A stretch of 64,000 nt of DNA from Flagellimonas onchidii (lineage in GTDB: Bacteria; Bacteroidota; Bacteroidia; Flavobacteriales; Flavobacteriaceae), in the NCBI RefSeq assembly GCF_004804315.1, contig NZ_SRXX01000007.1, positions 1-64,000 of the forward strand. Reading direction: 5' to 3'. Below the pieces are notes generated by a model. The model had not been told where the DNA came from and made no database searches. It saw only the letters and a program-made list of their open reading frames with translations. This document shows positions 35,217-45,314 of this stretch, piece by piece; the stretch's first letter is position 1, and each line of letters starts with the position of its first letter. The position numbers and the translations under genes were made by a program.

Positions 35217-35984
35217 TTAAAAGTCCTTTAACAATTTTAAATCTTTTTTAGGAAGCCATCCTGTTTGGCCATCGGCGATTTTTATTTTTTGCCAATCATT
35301 GAAGGTTTCCAAGATATTTACTTTGGTTCCTTCATGTAGTGTAAAAACAGCTTTACTATTTTTATTGGGTTCAGAAGTAACCTTGACTTCTTGGCTAAAT
35401 ATTATGCCGGGGTTGTCATTTTTAAAATCTTGATACTGCAAATAGGCCAATAGGACACTCAAAATACCAGCAACAAGGAAAAGCATACTTGAAATAAAAG
35501 CAATTCGCTTTTGGGACGCAAAACGCAAGAAAAAATAGGCCAGATATCCTAAAACAAATAGTACTATTAACACAATTGCCAAATACGACCATTGGTCAAA
35601 CGACATTATATCCATTAAACTTTCATATAGCTTTGCTATCTCAGTCTTGGGCATTTCTTCAACAGCATCTAGCCTCATGTTTTGCGCGTAACCCAGGTTG
35701 TTCAATATTTCGCGATCATTTGGTTTTAATAACAGCGCTTTTTCGTAATTATAAATACTTGGACCGATGGCATTCAATTTATAATGACAGTTTCCAATAT
35801 TAAAATAGAGTTCAGCGGAATGTTCTCCGTTTTCCAAGATGCTTTCATACTTTTCTATGGCCTTACTATATTCACCATTGTTGTAATCTTCCGTAGCTTG
35901 GTCAAAAAGGGAAGCATTGTTTTGCCCTAGTCCAATGAAGGCCGAGAAAAAACAAATTAAGGGGATTAACTTTGTTATGCTCAT
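35217..35984 (-). CDS. batE: BatE: TPR and SH3-type protein
   Basis: 255 residues. A signal peptide, two to three TPR units (about 25-115, AELYFNIGNCHYKLN), two membrane helices (about 135-185) and an SH3b domain at the C-terminus ending GQTGWLPKKDLKLL. Last gene of the Bat (Bacteroides aerotolerance) operon. The start overlaps the BatD stop as ATGA. Confidence 0.88.
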   Translation of the reverse strand: MSITKLIPLICFFSAFIGLGQNNASLFDQATEDYNNGEYSKAIEKYESILENGEHSAELYFNIGNCHYKLNAIGPSIYNYEKALLLKPNDREILNNLGYAQNMRLDAVEEMPKTEIAKLYESLMDIMSFDQWSYLAIVLIVLFVLGYLAYFFLRFASQKRIAFISSMLFLVAGILSVLLAYLQYQDFKNDNPGIIFSQEVKVTSEPNKNSKAVFTLHEGTKVNILETFNDWQKIKIADGQTGWLPKKDLKLLKDF

Positions 35985-37774
35985 AATTGCTTGTCCAATT
36001 TAGAGATTACATCACTTGCCTTTTCATAATCCTTTTGCATCTGTACATCCGAAAATGGACTGTACCTTGCCATTTCACAATTTGTAAGAAGGTCTATAAA
36101 GCCCTCTGTGTCTTCTTGCGCTACATTCTTTTCAGATAAAATGGATGTTATTTTTTCCTTGCTAAACTCTGATGTCTCAATTTTTAGCTTGGCTTTCAGA
36201 TAATTATGAAGCCCTTTCTCTAAGGCAACATAAAATGCCTCTTTATGACCAAGTTCCTTTTTGGCGGTAGAAAGGTATTTTCTTGCAAGTTTGTTGGCAC
36301 GTTTTATTTTATTCCCAACCACATCACTTGCTATGGCCTCTCTTTTCTTAAATGAGAAAACTGCAATTGGAATTAATAGTAACGGAGCAAACAACCATAA
36401 GTAAAATGAACTCGAACCAAAGAAATAGTTGGCGCCTATCTTGGTGAGATTAGGCTTGATTTTTATAAAATGGAACTGTTTACTTGTAGGAACCACAAAT
36501 TGCTTGTTGGATCTGGTGGCAGCGGTTTCTTGATTTGAAGAACCTTCGGGCCCCTCCAAAACCTCGATGTTGATTTCTTCAGAATTGAGGGTTACATATT
36601 TTTTGGTTTTTGGATTGAAGTAACTGAACGAAATACTTGGGATAGGGTATTTGCCACGATAGGCTGGCACTACAGTGTAATTATTGGCGACTGAACCTTC
36701 CATTCCAGAAATTAAAGTCCGTACTTTTTCATCATATTCAGGCTCGTAGACTTCAAGAGCACTGGGGAGTTCGGGCTCCGGAAGTTGAAATAATTTTAGG
36801 TTTCCTTTTCCTTTTATTTCTACCTTGGCCTGTAACGATTCGGAAGCGTTCAATTGTGTTTTGCTAGCAGATACGGAAAACTCAAAATCACCTACAGCAC
36901 CTCCAAAATTGGAAGGTTTGCCCGCTTCGGGCAAGGCTTTTACATTTAGCGTACGTCTTCCAGCAGAAACTGTCTTGCTTGCTTGCTTGTATATGCGCCC
37001 CCCAAAAAAGTCTCGTCGATTCGTAGGAACATCAACAAAAATTTCCAATGAAAGAGGTTCTATTTCCAGTTTACCTGCTTTTTGGGGATAGAGCACTACC
37101 CTCTTTAAAACAACAAAACGATAAGGTTTTCCTTGATAGGTGCCATTTTGGGCCGTGTGCTTTGTGACCGGTATATCCTGACTCCAAAAATTATTGTACT
37201 TAGGATTATCAAGCGGGCGATAATTGGTCACGCTAATGTTCGGACTTACATAGAGTTTATAGATGACCGTTACAGCCTCGTTAAGATAGGGATTGGATTT
37301 GGATACCTCGGCGACCAGATGCAAATTCTCATCAGCCACATCGTCAACCGTTTTTGCATCGTTTGGCTTATCCACCGCAGCAGTGACCTCGACTGACTTT
37401 GGTAAAGTTTTATAGGTTTCACCATCAATTTCTATGATAGCTTGTTTGATGGAGAACTTGCCCCTAGCCGTGGGCACAAGAATATAAGAATAGGATTTTG
37501 AATAGGTTCGTTTTCCATTGATCCAAGAGGAACTTATAGATTGTGATGGTCCCATGACCACTTTAAACCCTACGAAGGGAGGCGGATTAAAATTGTCTCC
37601 ATCCTTGTTCATGGTAAACTCCACACGAAGCCTTTCGTTTATACCCAGCTTTTGCTTGCTCAGTTTCATTTCGAACGAGACCTCTTCTTTTTGTTCTTCT
37701 TGTGCATGGGAAAAGTTCCCTGCCAAAAGGAATATGTGAAAGAATATTAAAAATTTGCTCCACAACCTATCCAT
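35981..37774 (-). CDS. batD: BatD oxygen-tolerance protein
   Basis: 597 residues: signal peptide (cleaved near FSHAQ), repeated immunoglobulin-like beta domains in the periplasm, one membrane helix near residue 455 (FYLWLFAPLLLIPIAVF) and a cytosolic tail. Typical BatD patterns are INERLRVEFTMNKDGDNF and NPYLNEAVTVIYKLY. ATG at 37774 overlaps the BatC stop (TGATG); TTG and GTG codons just upstream are less likely. Probably assembles with the BatA and BatB vWA proteins. Confidence 0.9.
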   Translation of the reverse strand: MDRLWSKFLIFFHIFLLAGNFSHAQEEQKEEVSFEMKLSKQKLGINERLRVEFTMNKDGDNFNPPPFVGFKVVMGPSQSISSSWINGKRTYSKSYSYILVPTARGKFSIKQAIIEIDGETYKTLPKSVEVTAAVDKPNDAKTVDDVADENLHLVAEVSKSNPYLNEAVTVIYKLYVSPNISVTNYRPLDNPKYNNFWSQDIPVTKHTAQNGTYQGKPYRFVVLKRVVLYPQKAGKLEIEPLSLEIFVDVPTNRRDFFGGRIYKQASKTVSAGRRTLNVKALPEAGKPSNFGGAVGDFEFSVSASKTQLNASESLQAKVEIKGKGNLKLFQLPEPELPSALEVYEPEYDEKVRTLISGMEGSVANNYTVVPAYRGKYPIPSISFSYFNPKTKKYVTLNSEEINIEVLEGPEGSSNQETAATRSNKQFVVPTSKQFHFIKIKPNLTKIGANYFFGSSSFYLWLFAPLLLIPIAVFSFKKREAIASDVVGNKIKRANKLARKYLSTAKKELGHKEAFYVALEKGLHNYLKAKLKIETSEFSKEKITSILSEKNVAQEDTEGFIDLLTNCEMARYSPFSDVQMQKDYEKASDVISKLDKQL

Positions 37775-38664
37775 CACCAATCTTTCTCGTTTTTGATTTT
37801 TTTGCCCCTTACTTTTCTTGCTTCCATCTTTTCCTGTACTTTCTTCTCTTCATTTTGCATTGCCTCTAACAGATTTTGAATCTGCTGTTTTGAAAGCTGG
37901 TTGGGTCTTGGTTGCTGTTTTGGCTCTTCAGGTTCGTCGCCCTCACCTGGTTTTTTCTCTTGTTCTTTCTTTTTATCTCCGTCTCCTTCTTGGTTTTCCT
38001 CAGGTTTATTCTCTCCATTATCTCCTTCATCACCCTTGTCCTTATTTTCATCTTCATTTTGTTCTCCTTCATCCTGCTTGTCATTATCACCTTCGTTGTT
38101 CTGGTCTTGGTTTTGGTCTTTCTGATCTTGTTGGTCCTGGTTGTCCTTATTGTCTTGGTTTTGATCGTTCTGCTCGTTTTGTTGTTTTTCGAGCATTTTT
38201 TTGGCCAAGGCTAGATTGTAGCGTGTCTCATCATCTGAAGGATTGTTTCTAAGTGCTTCTTTATAGGCATCAACAGCCTGTTGGTATTCCTTCTTTTTCA
38301 TAAACACATTGCCCATATTATGGTAAGCCTTGTGTTTATTTGGTTTTTCGGCAGCTTTTTCACCAGCTTGCTTGAACCTCCCAAAAGCTTCACCATAACT
38401 TTCCCTGTTGTAATAAGCTGTTCCTAAATTAAAGGGGGCAACAGTATTTTCATCACTTTTGGATATGGCTCTTCGATAATCTGATTCGGCAGTGGGGAAA
38501 TCATTCGCAGTCAGTTCTTTGTTGGCTTCCCAAGTTAGGTTTGTGGAGGTTTTCAATGCTTTTTGTGCCTCTTTGGCCGCATCTTCATCTTGGGCGGACA
38601 GTATTCCACCAACAAGTACTAACAAGGTAAACGTCAATCTTATCTTATGCATCATCATGTTCAT
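37774..38664 (-). CDS. batC: BatC TPR protein with long acidic low-complexity region
   Basis: 296 residues. Signal peptide, three to four TPR motifs (about 30-150, including NMGNVFMKKKEYQQAVDAY), then about 100 residues almost wholly of Q, N, D, E, K and G, and a C-terminal helix (LSKQQIQNLLEAMQNEEKKVQ). The low-complexity part also creates long but meaningless open frames on the other strand. It overlaps the end of batB by 20 bases if the first ATG is used; ATGs at 38658-38652 are alternatives. Confidence 0.88.
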   Translation of the reverse strand: MNMMMHKIRLTFTLLVLVGGILSAQDEDAAKEAQKALKTSTNLTWEANKELTANDFPTAESDYRRAISKSDENTVAPFNLGTAYYNRESYGEAFGRFKQAGEKAAEKPNKHKAYHNMGNVFMKKKEYQQAVDAYKEALRNNPSDDETRYNLALAKKMLEKQQNEQNDQNQDNKDNQDQQDQKDQNQDQNNEGDNDKQDEGEQNEDENKDKGDEGDNGENKPEENQEGDGDKKKEQEKKPGEGDEPEEPKQQPRPNQLSKQQIQNLLEAMQNEEKKVQEKMEARKVRGKKIKNEKDW

Positions 38665-39691
38665 TAAAAAGATTTAGTTTTTTTAACCATTTTGTTTTTC
38701 TATCCAGAAAGAAGATGTCCAAAAATAAAAAGAAAAGACCTATGCCCAAGAACCACTGAAATTGGTCTTTGTATTCGGCAAATTGTTTGGCCTCAAATTC
38801 TTTTTTGTCCATTTGGTCTAACAGTTCCTTGATATATTCCACAGCCGCTTCGGTATTTGAACCGTCAATGTACTCGCCATTGCCTTCACTGGCAATTTCG
38901 GAAAGTACAGCTTCGTTGAGCCGTGTTATCACTACTTCACCTTGATTGTCCTTTTTCAAGCTTTCAACTACGCCGTTTCTTTTAATGGGTATTGGAGCTC
39001 CTTTTGGTTTCCCCACACCTATTGTAAATACTCGAATGCCATTTTGTTTGGCGTATTCAACAGCATCTATGGTGGAACCTTCTGAATGGTCCTCACCATC
39101 TGAAACTATGAACAGAACCCTGTTGGTCTGCTCGTCATCATCAAAATAGGTGCTGGCTAGATCAATGGCCGCATTTATTGCCGTTCCCTGTGAAGATAGC
39201 ATGTTGGTATTCATGCCCTGCAAAAACATTTTGGCCGCACCATAGTCGGTAGTGATGGGTAATTGAGGATAAGCTTGACCGGCATAGGCTATAATTCCGA
39301 TGCGGTCGCTAGCCAACTGGTTGATGATTTCCGAGACCAATCTTTTTGCTTTTTCCAAGCGATTTGGTGCAATGTCCTCGGCCAACATACTTTTGGAAAC
39401 ATCTATTGCGAATACAATATCAACCCCTTCGCGCTTAACGGTCTCCAGTTTTGTTCCGATTTTGGGATTGACCAGTGCTAAAATGAGAAAGGTTAGTCCC
39501 AACAACAGAAAAATCAACTTTAATGCGGGCTTGAAGATGGATTTATTGGGCGCCAATCTTCGCAACAACTTGGCATCAGCAAATTGTCGTTGCGTCTTTT
39601 TCTTCCAAACTTGAAGAAAGAAGAAAGCCAGGGCCATTACTGGAATGATGGGCAAAAGATAGAAATATGCTTTTTCGTCAAGTTGAATCAT
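38645..39691 (-). CDS. batB: BatB von Willebrand factor A protein
   Basis: 348 residues: two membrane helices at the N-terminus, a vWA domain (about 85-280) with the full MIDAS motif DVSKS, the Thr site and SDGED, and a last helix (WFLGIGLFFLFLDIFFL). Metal-dependent partner binding is expected. Four bases separate it from batA. The N-terminal pair and C-terminal anchor place the vWA domain in the periplasm. Confidence 0.92.
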   Translation of the reverse strand: MIQLDEKAYFYLLPIIPVMALAFFFLQVWKKKTQRQFADAKLLRRLAPNKSIFKPALKLIFLLLGLTFLILALVNPKIGTKLETVKREGVDIVFAIDVSKSMLAEDIAPNRLEKAKRLVSEIINQLASDRIGIIAYAGQAYPQLPITTDYGAAKMFLQGMNTNMLSSQGTAINAAIDLASTYFDDDEQTNRVLFIVSDGEDHSEGSTIDAVEYAKQNGIRVFTIGVGKPKGAPIPIKRNGVVESLKKDNQGEVVITRLNEAVLSEIASEGNGEYIDGSNTEAAVEYIKELLDQMDKKEFEAKQFAEYKDQFQWFLGIGLFFLFLDIFFLDRKTKWLKKLNLFNEHDDA

Positions 39692-39695
39692 TGTG

Positions 39696-40694
39696 CTAAA
39701 TAAAACTTTTAAAAATAGAGTTGCGTAATCCCCATTCTAACAATAGCAAAACTCCGGCCAAGAATATAAGGGGTCTAAACTTTTCCTCGTATTTATAATA
39801 TTTGAATTCTTCTATTTCGGTTTTTTCAAGTTTATTGATTTCATCATAGATTTCCTCCAATTTTTCATTATCGGTGGCCCTAAAGTATTCTCCCCCGGTT
39901 ACTTTCGCAATCTCTTTAAGTAATTCTTCATCAATTTCCACCTGGCGCATACCGTATCGAAAAGAACCATCTCTGTTATAGGCAATTGGAGACAAGGCAT
40001 TTCCATTGGTTCCCAATCCAATAGTATAGGTTTTTATGCCAAACTCAACAGCTAGGTCAGCTGCAGTTTTTGGTTCGATAAAACCGGAATTGTTTACACC
40101 ATCTGTCAAAAGAATAATGACCTTGCTAATAGCTTTGCTCTCCTTTAACCTGTTTACAGAGGTGGCCAGACCCATACCTATTGCCGTTCCATCTTCAAGT
40201 TCCCCATATGACATCTCCCTAAGGGCATTCAAAACGATTGATTTATCACTGGTAATAGGGGTTTTAGTATAACTTTCCCCAGCATAGCCAACCAAGCCGA
40301 TACGGTCATTAGGTCGCTGTTTGATGAAGTCACCTGCAACATCCTTAAGCGCCGAAAGTCTATTGGGCTTTAGGTCACGCGCGAGCATACTTGAGGAAAC
40401 ATCAATGGCCATTACAATATCAATTCCCTTAGTGGTCTTGGTTCTAGTAGAGATGTCCTCCGTTTGTGGTCGGGCTAAAGCTGTAATAATTGCTGCCAAA
40501 GCCAATAAGCGCAAAATAAATAGCAATGGCTTTAGCTTGGAAGCTAGGCTTTGAATGGTAAAACCTTTTATGCTTGATATTTTCAAGGAAGCAACTTCTT
40601 CTTTTCGTTTGAAAAAATACCATAGCAAAGCCAAAGGAAGCAGTAAGAGCAACCAAAAGAACTGTGGATTTGCGAATTCTATATTTTCAAACAT
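39696..40694 (-). CDS. batA: BatA von Willebrand factor A protein
   Basis: 332 residues with the same build as BatB: two N-terminal helices, vWA domain with MIDAS DVSSS near residue 95, TDGVNNSG, and a C-terminal membrane helix. About 40% of the vWA positions match BatB by eye, so the pair arose by duplication. One base separates its ATG from the upstream stop. Confidence 0.92.
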   Translation of the reverse strand: MFENIEFANPQFFWLLLLLPLALLWYFFKRKEEVASLKISSIKGFTIQSLASKLKPLLFILRLLALAAIITALARPQTEDISTRTKTTKGIDIVMAIDVSSSMLARDLKPNRLSALKDVAGDFIKQRPNDRIGLVGYAGESYTKTPITSDKSIVLNALREMSYGELEDGTAIGMGLATSVNRLKESKAISKVIILLTDGVNNSGFIEPKTAADLAVEFGIKTYTIGLGTNGNALSPIAYNRDGSFRYGMRQVEIDEELLKEIAKVTGGEYFRATDNEKLEEIYDEINKLEKTEIEEFKYYKYEEKFRPLIFLAGVLLLLEWGLRNSIFKSFI

Positions 40695-40695
40695 T

Positions 40696-42360
40696 CTATA
40701 CCTGTGTTTTTACGTCCAACGTACTTAAAATCTTTGCGACGATTTCCTCAGCATATTCATCGCCGTCCTCCCAAGTCATAACCACTTGCTGAACAAACCC
40801 CTTGCCTCCGAATAGAAGAATATTGTATTTCAGTCTTTTGGATTCATCGGATATTGGACTCTTAAAGTTTCCTGACCCGTAGATTTTAAGTCCAGCTACA
40901 CCTGATTTTGTATTGAATTCTTCTTGCTTGGTAATAATATTTCTAATGCCTACTTGTTCAAAAATACCAAGAGCAGCGCCCACCGTACCCTCAAAATCGG
41001 GATCTCCTGGATTCTTGAAGGTTACAGAAGTACTGCTGATGGAAAAATGCTGAATGTAACTACCGTATGCAAAAGTTTGAATGTCCTGTATACTGTCCAA
41101 GATTTGTTGGGGCAAATTAGTCTCTTGTCTTAGAAGAACATCGGGGGTTTCTAAATCTACAGGAGGGAAACCATAGGAGCTTGTCACCCATTCTCCTTCT
41201 AACAGTTCTTTTGTAGGATGGCCAAAAACAGTGTCCTTAACTTCCTTAAAGCCATAATAGGCAACGGAGAATGCACCTAGTCCAAATATAAAACCTATAA
41301 ATAGACCAACTGCCCAATAGATTTTTTTGCGTTGTTTTTTCTTGGCGAGTTCTTCAAGATATTCCTCGGTCAGCAATAACTCCTCCTCTGTTGGCTCTGG
41401 AAGTGCGTCATGGGTTTTCACCACAATTTGCTCAACCATTTTTCTATCTTGCTCAGCCGTGGAACTTAGGGGTTTGGATTTAGCGAATTTGACCAAATCT
41501 GCTGTTTCCAATATTTTCTGAAATTGAGTAATGGTCTCCTCTTGAAGGTTAAGCTCTCCAGCATCTTTGAGCATTTCGAGCTTTGCGATCAATTGTCCCG
41601 TCGTGCTTTCCAAGGCAGAAACGTGCACGTCTTCTTCTAGGTAAGACCTAACAATATCGGTAAGTTCTGAATAATATTTTTTGTATTCGTCTTGGATGAG
41701 GTATCTGGAGTTCTCTAATTTTTTCAGTTCCAACAACGCGCGATCATAGGGTGGGAGCAGGGCCTCTTTCTCTTCTTCTGTCAATGGTTTTTTTCTTAGG
41801 AAAAACCAATACACCAATCCTCCTATAATTGAAAGTACAATGAGAATGATAAGAATCCACTTCCAGATTTTTGCATAGCTTTTCTCTACCTGGATCAGTG
41901 GTTTTATATCGAACATTTTCTGCTTGGTGGTATCAACAACCACATCGGCTACTTTGACCTGGAAAGAATCGGTAAAGAAAGGTTGCTCGTTTATAGCAAT
42001 ACGTTGAGATGGAATCGTATAGGTACCACTATCAAATTGGGTAAGCGCATATACCTTTTGAAGGATGACCCTATTTTTGTTCTTAACGGTATCCTGCATT
42101 ATGGCCTCAACGGTTTCCAAGGGTGAAAATGTTTGTCCTTCGGGGAAATGAACAATGTCCAAGGAATCTGCTTCAACCGTTATGGTATATTGAATCTGCT
42201 CACCAATTTTGATTGATGTGGTATCAATCTTGGAAGACACCTTCGCTTCATTTTGGGAAAATGATACAAAAGGAAGTATCAACAACAATACAGTACAAGC
42301 AAAAAGATGTTTCTCTTTGCTATTTCGCACTTCTAACTTCTTCCTTCCAACTTTTTCCAT
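40696..42360 (-). CDS. Bat-operon membrane protein, BatD-like/DUF4381-like
   Basis: 554 residues. Signal peptide (VSFSQ), an N-terminal immunoglobulin-like domain (about 38-135, TTSIKIGEQIQYTITVEA), membrane helix near 152-172, a cytosolic helical region (YDRALLELKKLENSRYLI, similar to DUF4381), a second membrane helix near 330 and a final domain of about 185 residues that I do not recognise. The ATG overlaps the DUF58 stop (TGATG). In this operon the usual DUF4381-type membrane subunit stands in this place; the C-terminal domain is an addition. Confidence 0.75.
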   Translation of the reverse strand: MEKVGRKKLEVRNSKEKHLFACTVLLLILPFVSFSQNEAKVSSKIDTTSIKIGEQIQYTITVEADSLDIVHFPEGQTFSPLETVEAIMQDTVKNKNRVILQKVYALTQFDSGTYTIPSQRIAINEQPFFTDSFQVKVADVVVDTTKQKMFDIKPLIQVEKSYAKIWKWILIILIVLSIIGGLVYWFFLRKKPLTEEEKEALLPPYDRALLELKKLENSRYLIQDEYKKYYSELTDIVRSYLEEDVHVSALESTTGQLIAKLEMLKDAGELNLQEETITQFQKILETADLVKFAKSKPLSSTAEQDRKMVEQIVVKTHDALPEPTEEELLLTEEYLEELAKKKQRKKIYWAVGLFIGFIFGLGAFSVAYYGFKEVKDTVFGHPTKELLEGEWVTSSYGFPPVDLETPDVLLRQETNLPQQILDSIQDIQTFAYGSYIQHFSISSTSVTFKNPGDPDFEGTVGAALGIFEQVGIRNIITKQEEFNTKSGVAGLKIYGSGNFKSPISDESKRLKYNILLFGGKGFVQQVVMTWEDGDEYAEEIVAKILSTLDVKTQV

Positions 42361-43226
42361 CACCCCCTTCGTTTAAAATAGCCTAATAACTTTTTTACAT
42401 AGCTTTCATCTACCCTGCAATTGATTACTCCCGAACCAGATTTGGTAAACGATTCTTGAAAATACCCCACTTTTTCCTGATGAAACTTTCCATACGCATT
42501 GCGTACTTTTTTGGAGCGTGTATTTACCAGTTGCAGCAATCCAGTTTCCGCATCCAGCATTTGAACCATGCCCAAGTTTGGGATGGATTCCTCTCGCTCA
42601 TCAAAAACCCTAATTCCGGTGACATCATGTTTATTGCCTACAATACGCAGCGTATTATCGTAGTCATCTGCTATAAAATCGGACAATACAAACACGATGG
42701 CTTTTTTCTTCATCACATTGGTCAAGAATTTTAGTGCTTCGGCAATGTTGGTCTCACTGCTTTTTGGAGAAAATTCCAAAAGCTCCCTAATAATCCGTAG
42801 CACATGGCTTTTCCCTTTTTTCGGAGGAATAAAAAGTTCGACCTCGTCCGAGAACAAAATCAATCCGACTTTATCATTGTTCTGCAAGGCAGAAAAAGCC
42901 AAAGTTGCCGAAATTTCGGTAATGACCTCCTTTTTAAACTGATTTGCGGTTCCGAAAAGCTCTGATCCACTCACATCGACCATGAGCATCATGGTAAGTT
43001 CGCGTTCCTCCTCGAATACTTTTACATAAGGTTCGTTATATCGCGCGGTAACATTCCAATCAATGTTTCGCACATCATCACCAAATTGATATTGTCTGAC
43101 TTCACTAAAAGTCATACCCCTACCTTTAAAGGTAGAGTGATATTCCCCACCAAAAATATGGTCGGAAAGACGCCTTGTCTTTATCTCAATTTTACGAACC
43201 TTCTTAAGTAGCTCTTTTGTATCCAT
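42360..43226 (-). CDS. DUF58 domain protein
   Basis: 288 residues. The N-terminal half holds the DUF58 signature MTFSEVRQYQFGDDVRNIDWNVTAR, and the rest is a vWA-like domain with a DVSGS MIDAS motif near 90. No membrane segment. DUF58 proteins accompany MoxR ATPases and act with the vWA proteins of the operon. ATG at 43226 preferred over TTG three codons earlier. Confidence 0.92.
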   Translation of the reverse strand: MDTKELLKKVRKIEIKTRRLSDHIFGGEYHSTFKGRGMTFSEVRQYQFGDDVRNIDWNVTARYNEPYVKVFEEERELTMMLMVDVSGSELFGTANQFKKEVITEISATLAFSALQNNDKVGLILFSDEVELFIPPKKGKSHVLRIIRELLEFSPKSSETNIAEALKFLTNVMKKKAIVFVLSDFIADDYDNTLRIVGNKHDVTGIRVFDEREESIPNLGMVQMLDAETGLLQLVNTRSKKVRNAYGKFHQEKVGYFQESFTKSGSGVINCRVDESYVKKLLGYFKRRG

Positions 43227-43295
43227 TTGGTCCAAGGAATATTATATTCTTGTTATAGTTTTTAGCTGGTTAGCCTTAACAAGAAATGTTGAACC

Positions 43296-44297
43296 CTAAG
43301 GTACTTCTACCTCGTTTACAATCTTATTGATAATTTCCTCTGAAGTAATATTCTCAGCTTCAGCTTCATAAGTTATTCCAATACGATGCCTTAGCACATC
43401 GTGAACTACAGCTCTTACATCTTCCGGAACAACATAGCCTCTTCTTTTTATAAAGGCATAGCATTTTGAGGCATTGGCCAAATTGATACTTCCCCGTGGA
43501 GATGCACCAAAGCTGATAAGGGGTTTAAGGTTTTCAAGATTGTATTTTTCTGGATATCGGGTAGCAAACACCAAATTCAAAATATATTTTTCAATTTTTT
43601 CATCCATGTACACATCTTGAACGGCTTCTTGACCACTCAAAATCTGCTTTAAGGTTACAACCGGTTTAATGGGTTCATTCGATTTTCCAAGATTTTGTCG
43701 AATAATGAGTTGTTCTTCATTCAATTTTGGATAGTCGATGACGGTTTTCAACATAAAACGGTCTACTTGGGCTTCCGGTAAAGGATAGGTTCCTTCTTGC
43801 TCTACTGGGTTTTGGGTAGCCATAACCAAGAAAGGAGCATCCAACCTAAAAGTTTCATCACCAATGGTAACCTGTTTTTCCTGCATTGCTTCTAGCAAGG
43901 CTGATTGTACTTTGGCCGGGGCTCTATTTATTTCATCCGCCAACACAAAGTTTGCGAAAATGGGCCCTTTTTTAATAGAAAAATCATTTTCCTTAATGTT
44001 GTAGATCAAGGTTCCTACAACATCAGCAGGCAAAAGATCTGGGGTAAATTGAATTCGGCTAAAATCACCTTTTACGGCTTTGGCCAAAGTGTTTATAGCT
44101 AATGTCTTTGCTAGCCCGGGAACACCCTCTAACAAGATGTGTCCTTTTCCCAAAAGACCAATCAAGAGGCGTTCTACCATATGTTTCTGGCCAACAATAG
44201 CCTTGTTCATTTCATGTGTAAGGAGGTCAATAAAAGCACTTTCTTTAGCAATTTTCTCATTCACAGCACTAATATCAATAGTAGTGTTTTCTTCCAT
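43296..44297 (-). CDS. MoxR family AAA+ ATPase
   Basis: 333 residues. Walker A GVPGLAKT near residue 60, Walker B VLADEINRAPAK near 120, sensor 1 ATQNPVEQEGTYPLPEAQ and the arginine finger region DRFMLKTV. The C-terminal AAA-lid is complete. First gene of the Bat operon; MoxR proteins remodel or load metal into partners via vWA proteins. Its 220-base upstream region, shared with the divergent SDR gene, must contain the operon promoter, but no perfect box was found. Confidence 0.95.
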   Translation of the reverse strand: MEENTTIDISAVNEKIAKESAFIDLLTHEMNKAIVGQKHMVERLLIGLLGKGHILLEGVPGLAKTLAINTLAKAVKGDFSRIQFTPDLLPADVVGTLIYNIKENDFSIKKGPIFANFVLADEINRAPAKVQSALLEAMQEKQVTIGDETFRLDAPFLVMATQNPVEQEGTYPLPEAQVDRFMLKTVIDYPKLNEEQLIIRQNLGKSNEPIKPVVTLKQILSGQEAVQDVYMDEKIEKYILNLVFATRYPEKYNLENLKPLISFGASPRGSINLANASKCYAFIKRRGYVVPEDVRAVVHDVLRHRIGITYEAEAENITSEEIINKIVNEVEVP

Positions 44298-44517
44298 AGA
44301 AACTTTAATTGTAACGCGTTAATGGTAGTGTTTTTCTAAGGAGTGCAAAATGAAAATTAATTTAAAATCCACCTGTTAATTAATGGTTAAAAAAAACGCT
44401 GAACCCCTAGTTTTATGAAGGATTTAAGGGTTTAATTTTATAATTTCAGCCTTCATACCACTTACAAAACAAACATGGAAGGATTCGGATAGGGTAATCT
44501 TTCATGGAAAAGAAACG

Positions 44518-45276
44518 ATGAAAAACACAAAAACTGTATTTATTACCGGGGCAACTAGCGGTATAGGAAAATCCACGGCAGAGCTGTTGGCTGTGCATGG
44601 ATTTAATCTGATTCTTTGTGGAAGAAGACAAAACAGACTGGTTGTTCTTAAGGAAAATTTAGCAAAGACCGCTAATGTGCATACCCTGAGTTTTGATGTG
44701 AGGGATAAAGAAGAGGTTCGTAAGGCGGTTGAAGGACTTCCCAGGGAGTTTTCGCAAATCGATGTTTTAATCAACAATGCTGGAAATGCGCATGGCTTGG
44801 ATTTTATAGATCAAGGAAGTATTGACGATTGGGATGCCATGTTGGATATAAACGTAAAGGGTTTGTTATATGTGTCCAATGCCATATTGCCTCAAATGGT
44901 TGAACGAAAGGAGGGGCACATTATCAATATTGGCTCTACAGCTGGTAAAGAAGTTTACCCAAAGGGTAATGTCTATTGTGCAAGCAAGCATGCTGTTGAC
45001 GCTATTAATCAAGGTATGCGAATTGACTTAAATGAACATGGAATTCGTGTAGGAGCCATAAACCCGGGATTAGTGGAAACTGAATTCAGTGATGTACGTT
45101 TTAAGGGAGATTCCAATAAAGCCGATAAAGTATATCAAGGATATCAACCACTTAAACCTGAAGATATTGCAGAAATCATCCACTTTGCCATTACCAGACC
45201 AAATCATGTAAATATTGCGGACCTAGTTGTAATGCCAACGGCCCAAGCTAGTAGTACCATTGTAAAAAAGGATTAG
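44518..45276 (+). CDS. SDR family oxidoreductase (YdfG-like)
   Basis: 252 residues. GATSGIGKSTAELL cofactor loop, INNAGNAHG, catalytic Ser in IGSTAGK and YCASKHAVD with Tyr and Lys. CGRRQNR favours NADP(H). The pattern best resembles the 3-hydroxy acid dehydrogenase YdfG group (serine, 3-hydroxypropionate). Stands alone: the next gene starts 38 bases later but is of an unrelated, sporadic family. Confidence 0.9.
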   Translation: MKNTKTVFITGATSGIGKSTAELLAVHGFNLILCGRRQNRLVVLKENLAKTANVHTLSFDVRDKEEVRKAVEGLPREFSQIDVLINNAGNAHGLDFIDQGSIDDWDAMLDINVKGLLYVSNAILPQMVERKEGHIINIGSTAGKEVYPKGNVYCASKHAVDAINQGMRIDLNEHGIRVGAINPGLVETEFSDVRFKGDSNKADKVYQGYQPLKPEDIAEIIHFAITRPNHVNIADLVVMPTAQASSTIVKKD

Positions 45277-45314
45277 GGTTAGTGGTTTCGAGATAAAAGT
45301 TAATATACTAATAA

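Noticed and set aside
37818..38252. Several overlapping plus-strand frames of Ser/Phe/Leu repeats
   Set aside because: They are the complement of the Q/N/D/E/K low-complexity region of batC.
35217..44297. MoxR-vWA-TPR cluster as a new defence or conflict system
   Set aside because: The gene order and domains are those of the known Bat aerotolerance operon.
44414..44457. TATGAAGG/CCTTCATA inverted repeat between moxR and the SDR gene
   Set aside because: Eight pairs with a 28-base AT-rich loop, not followed by T; too weak to call a terminator or operator.
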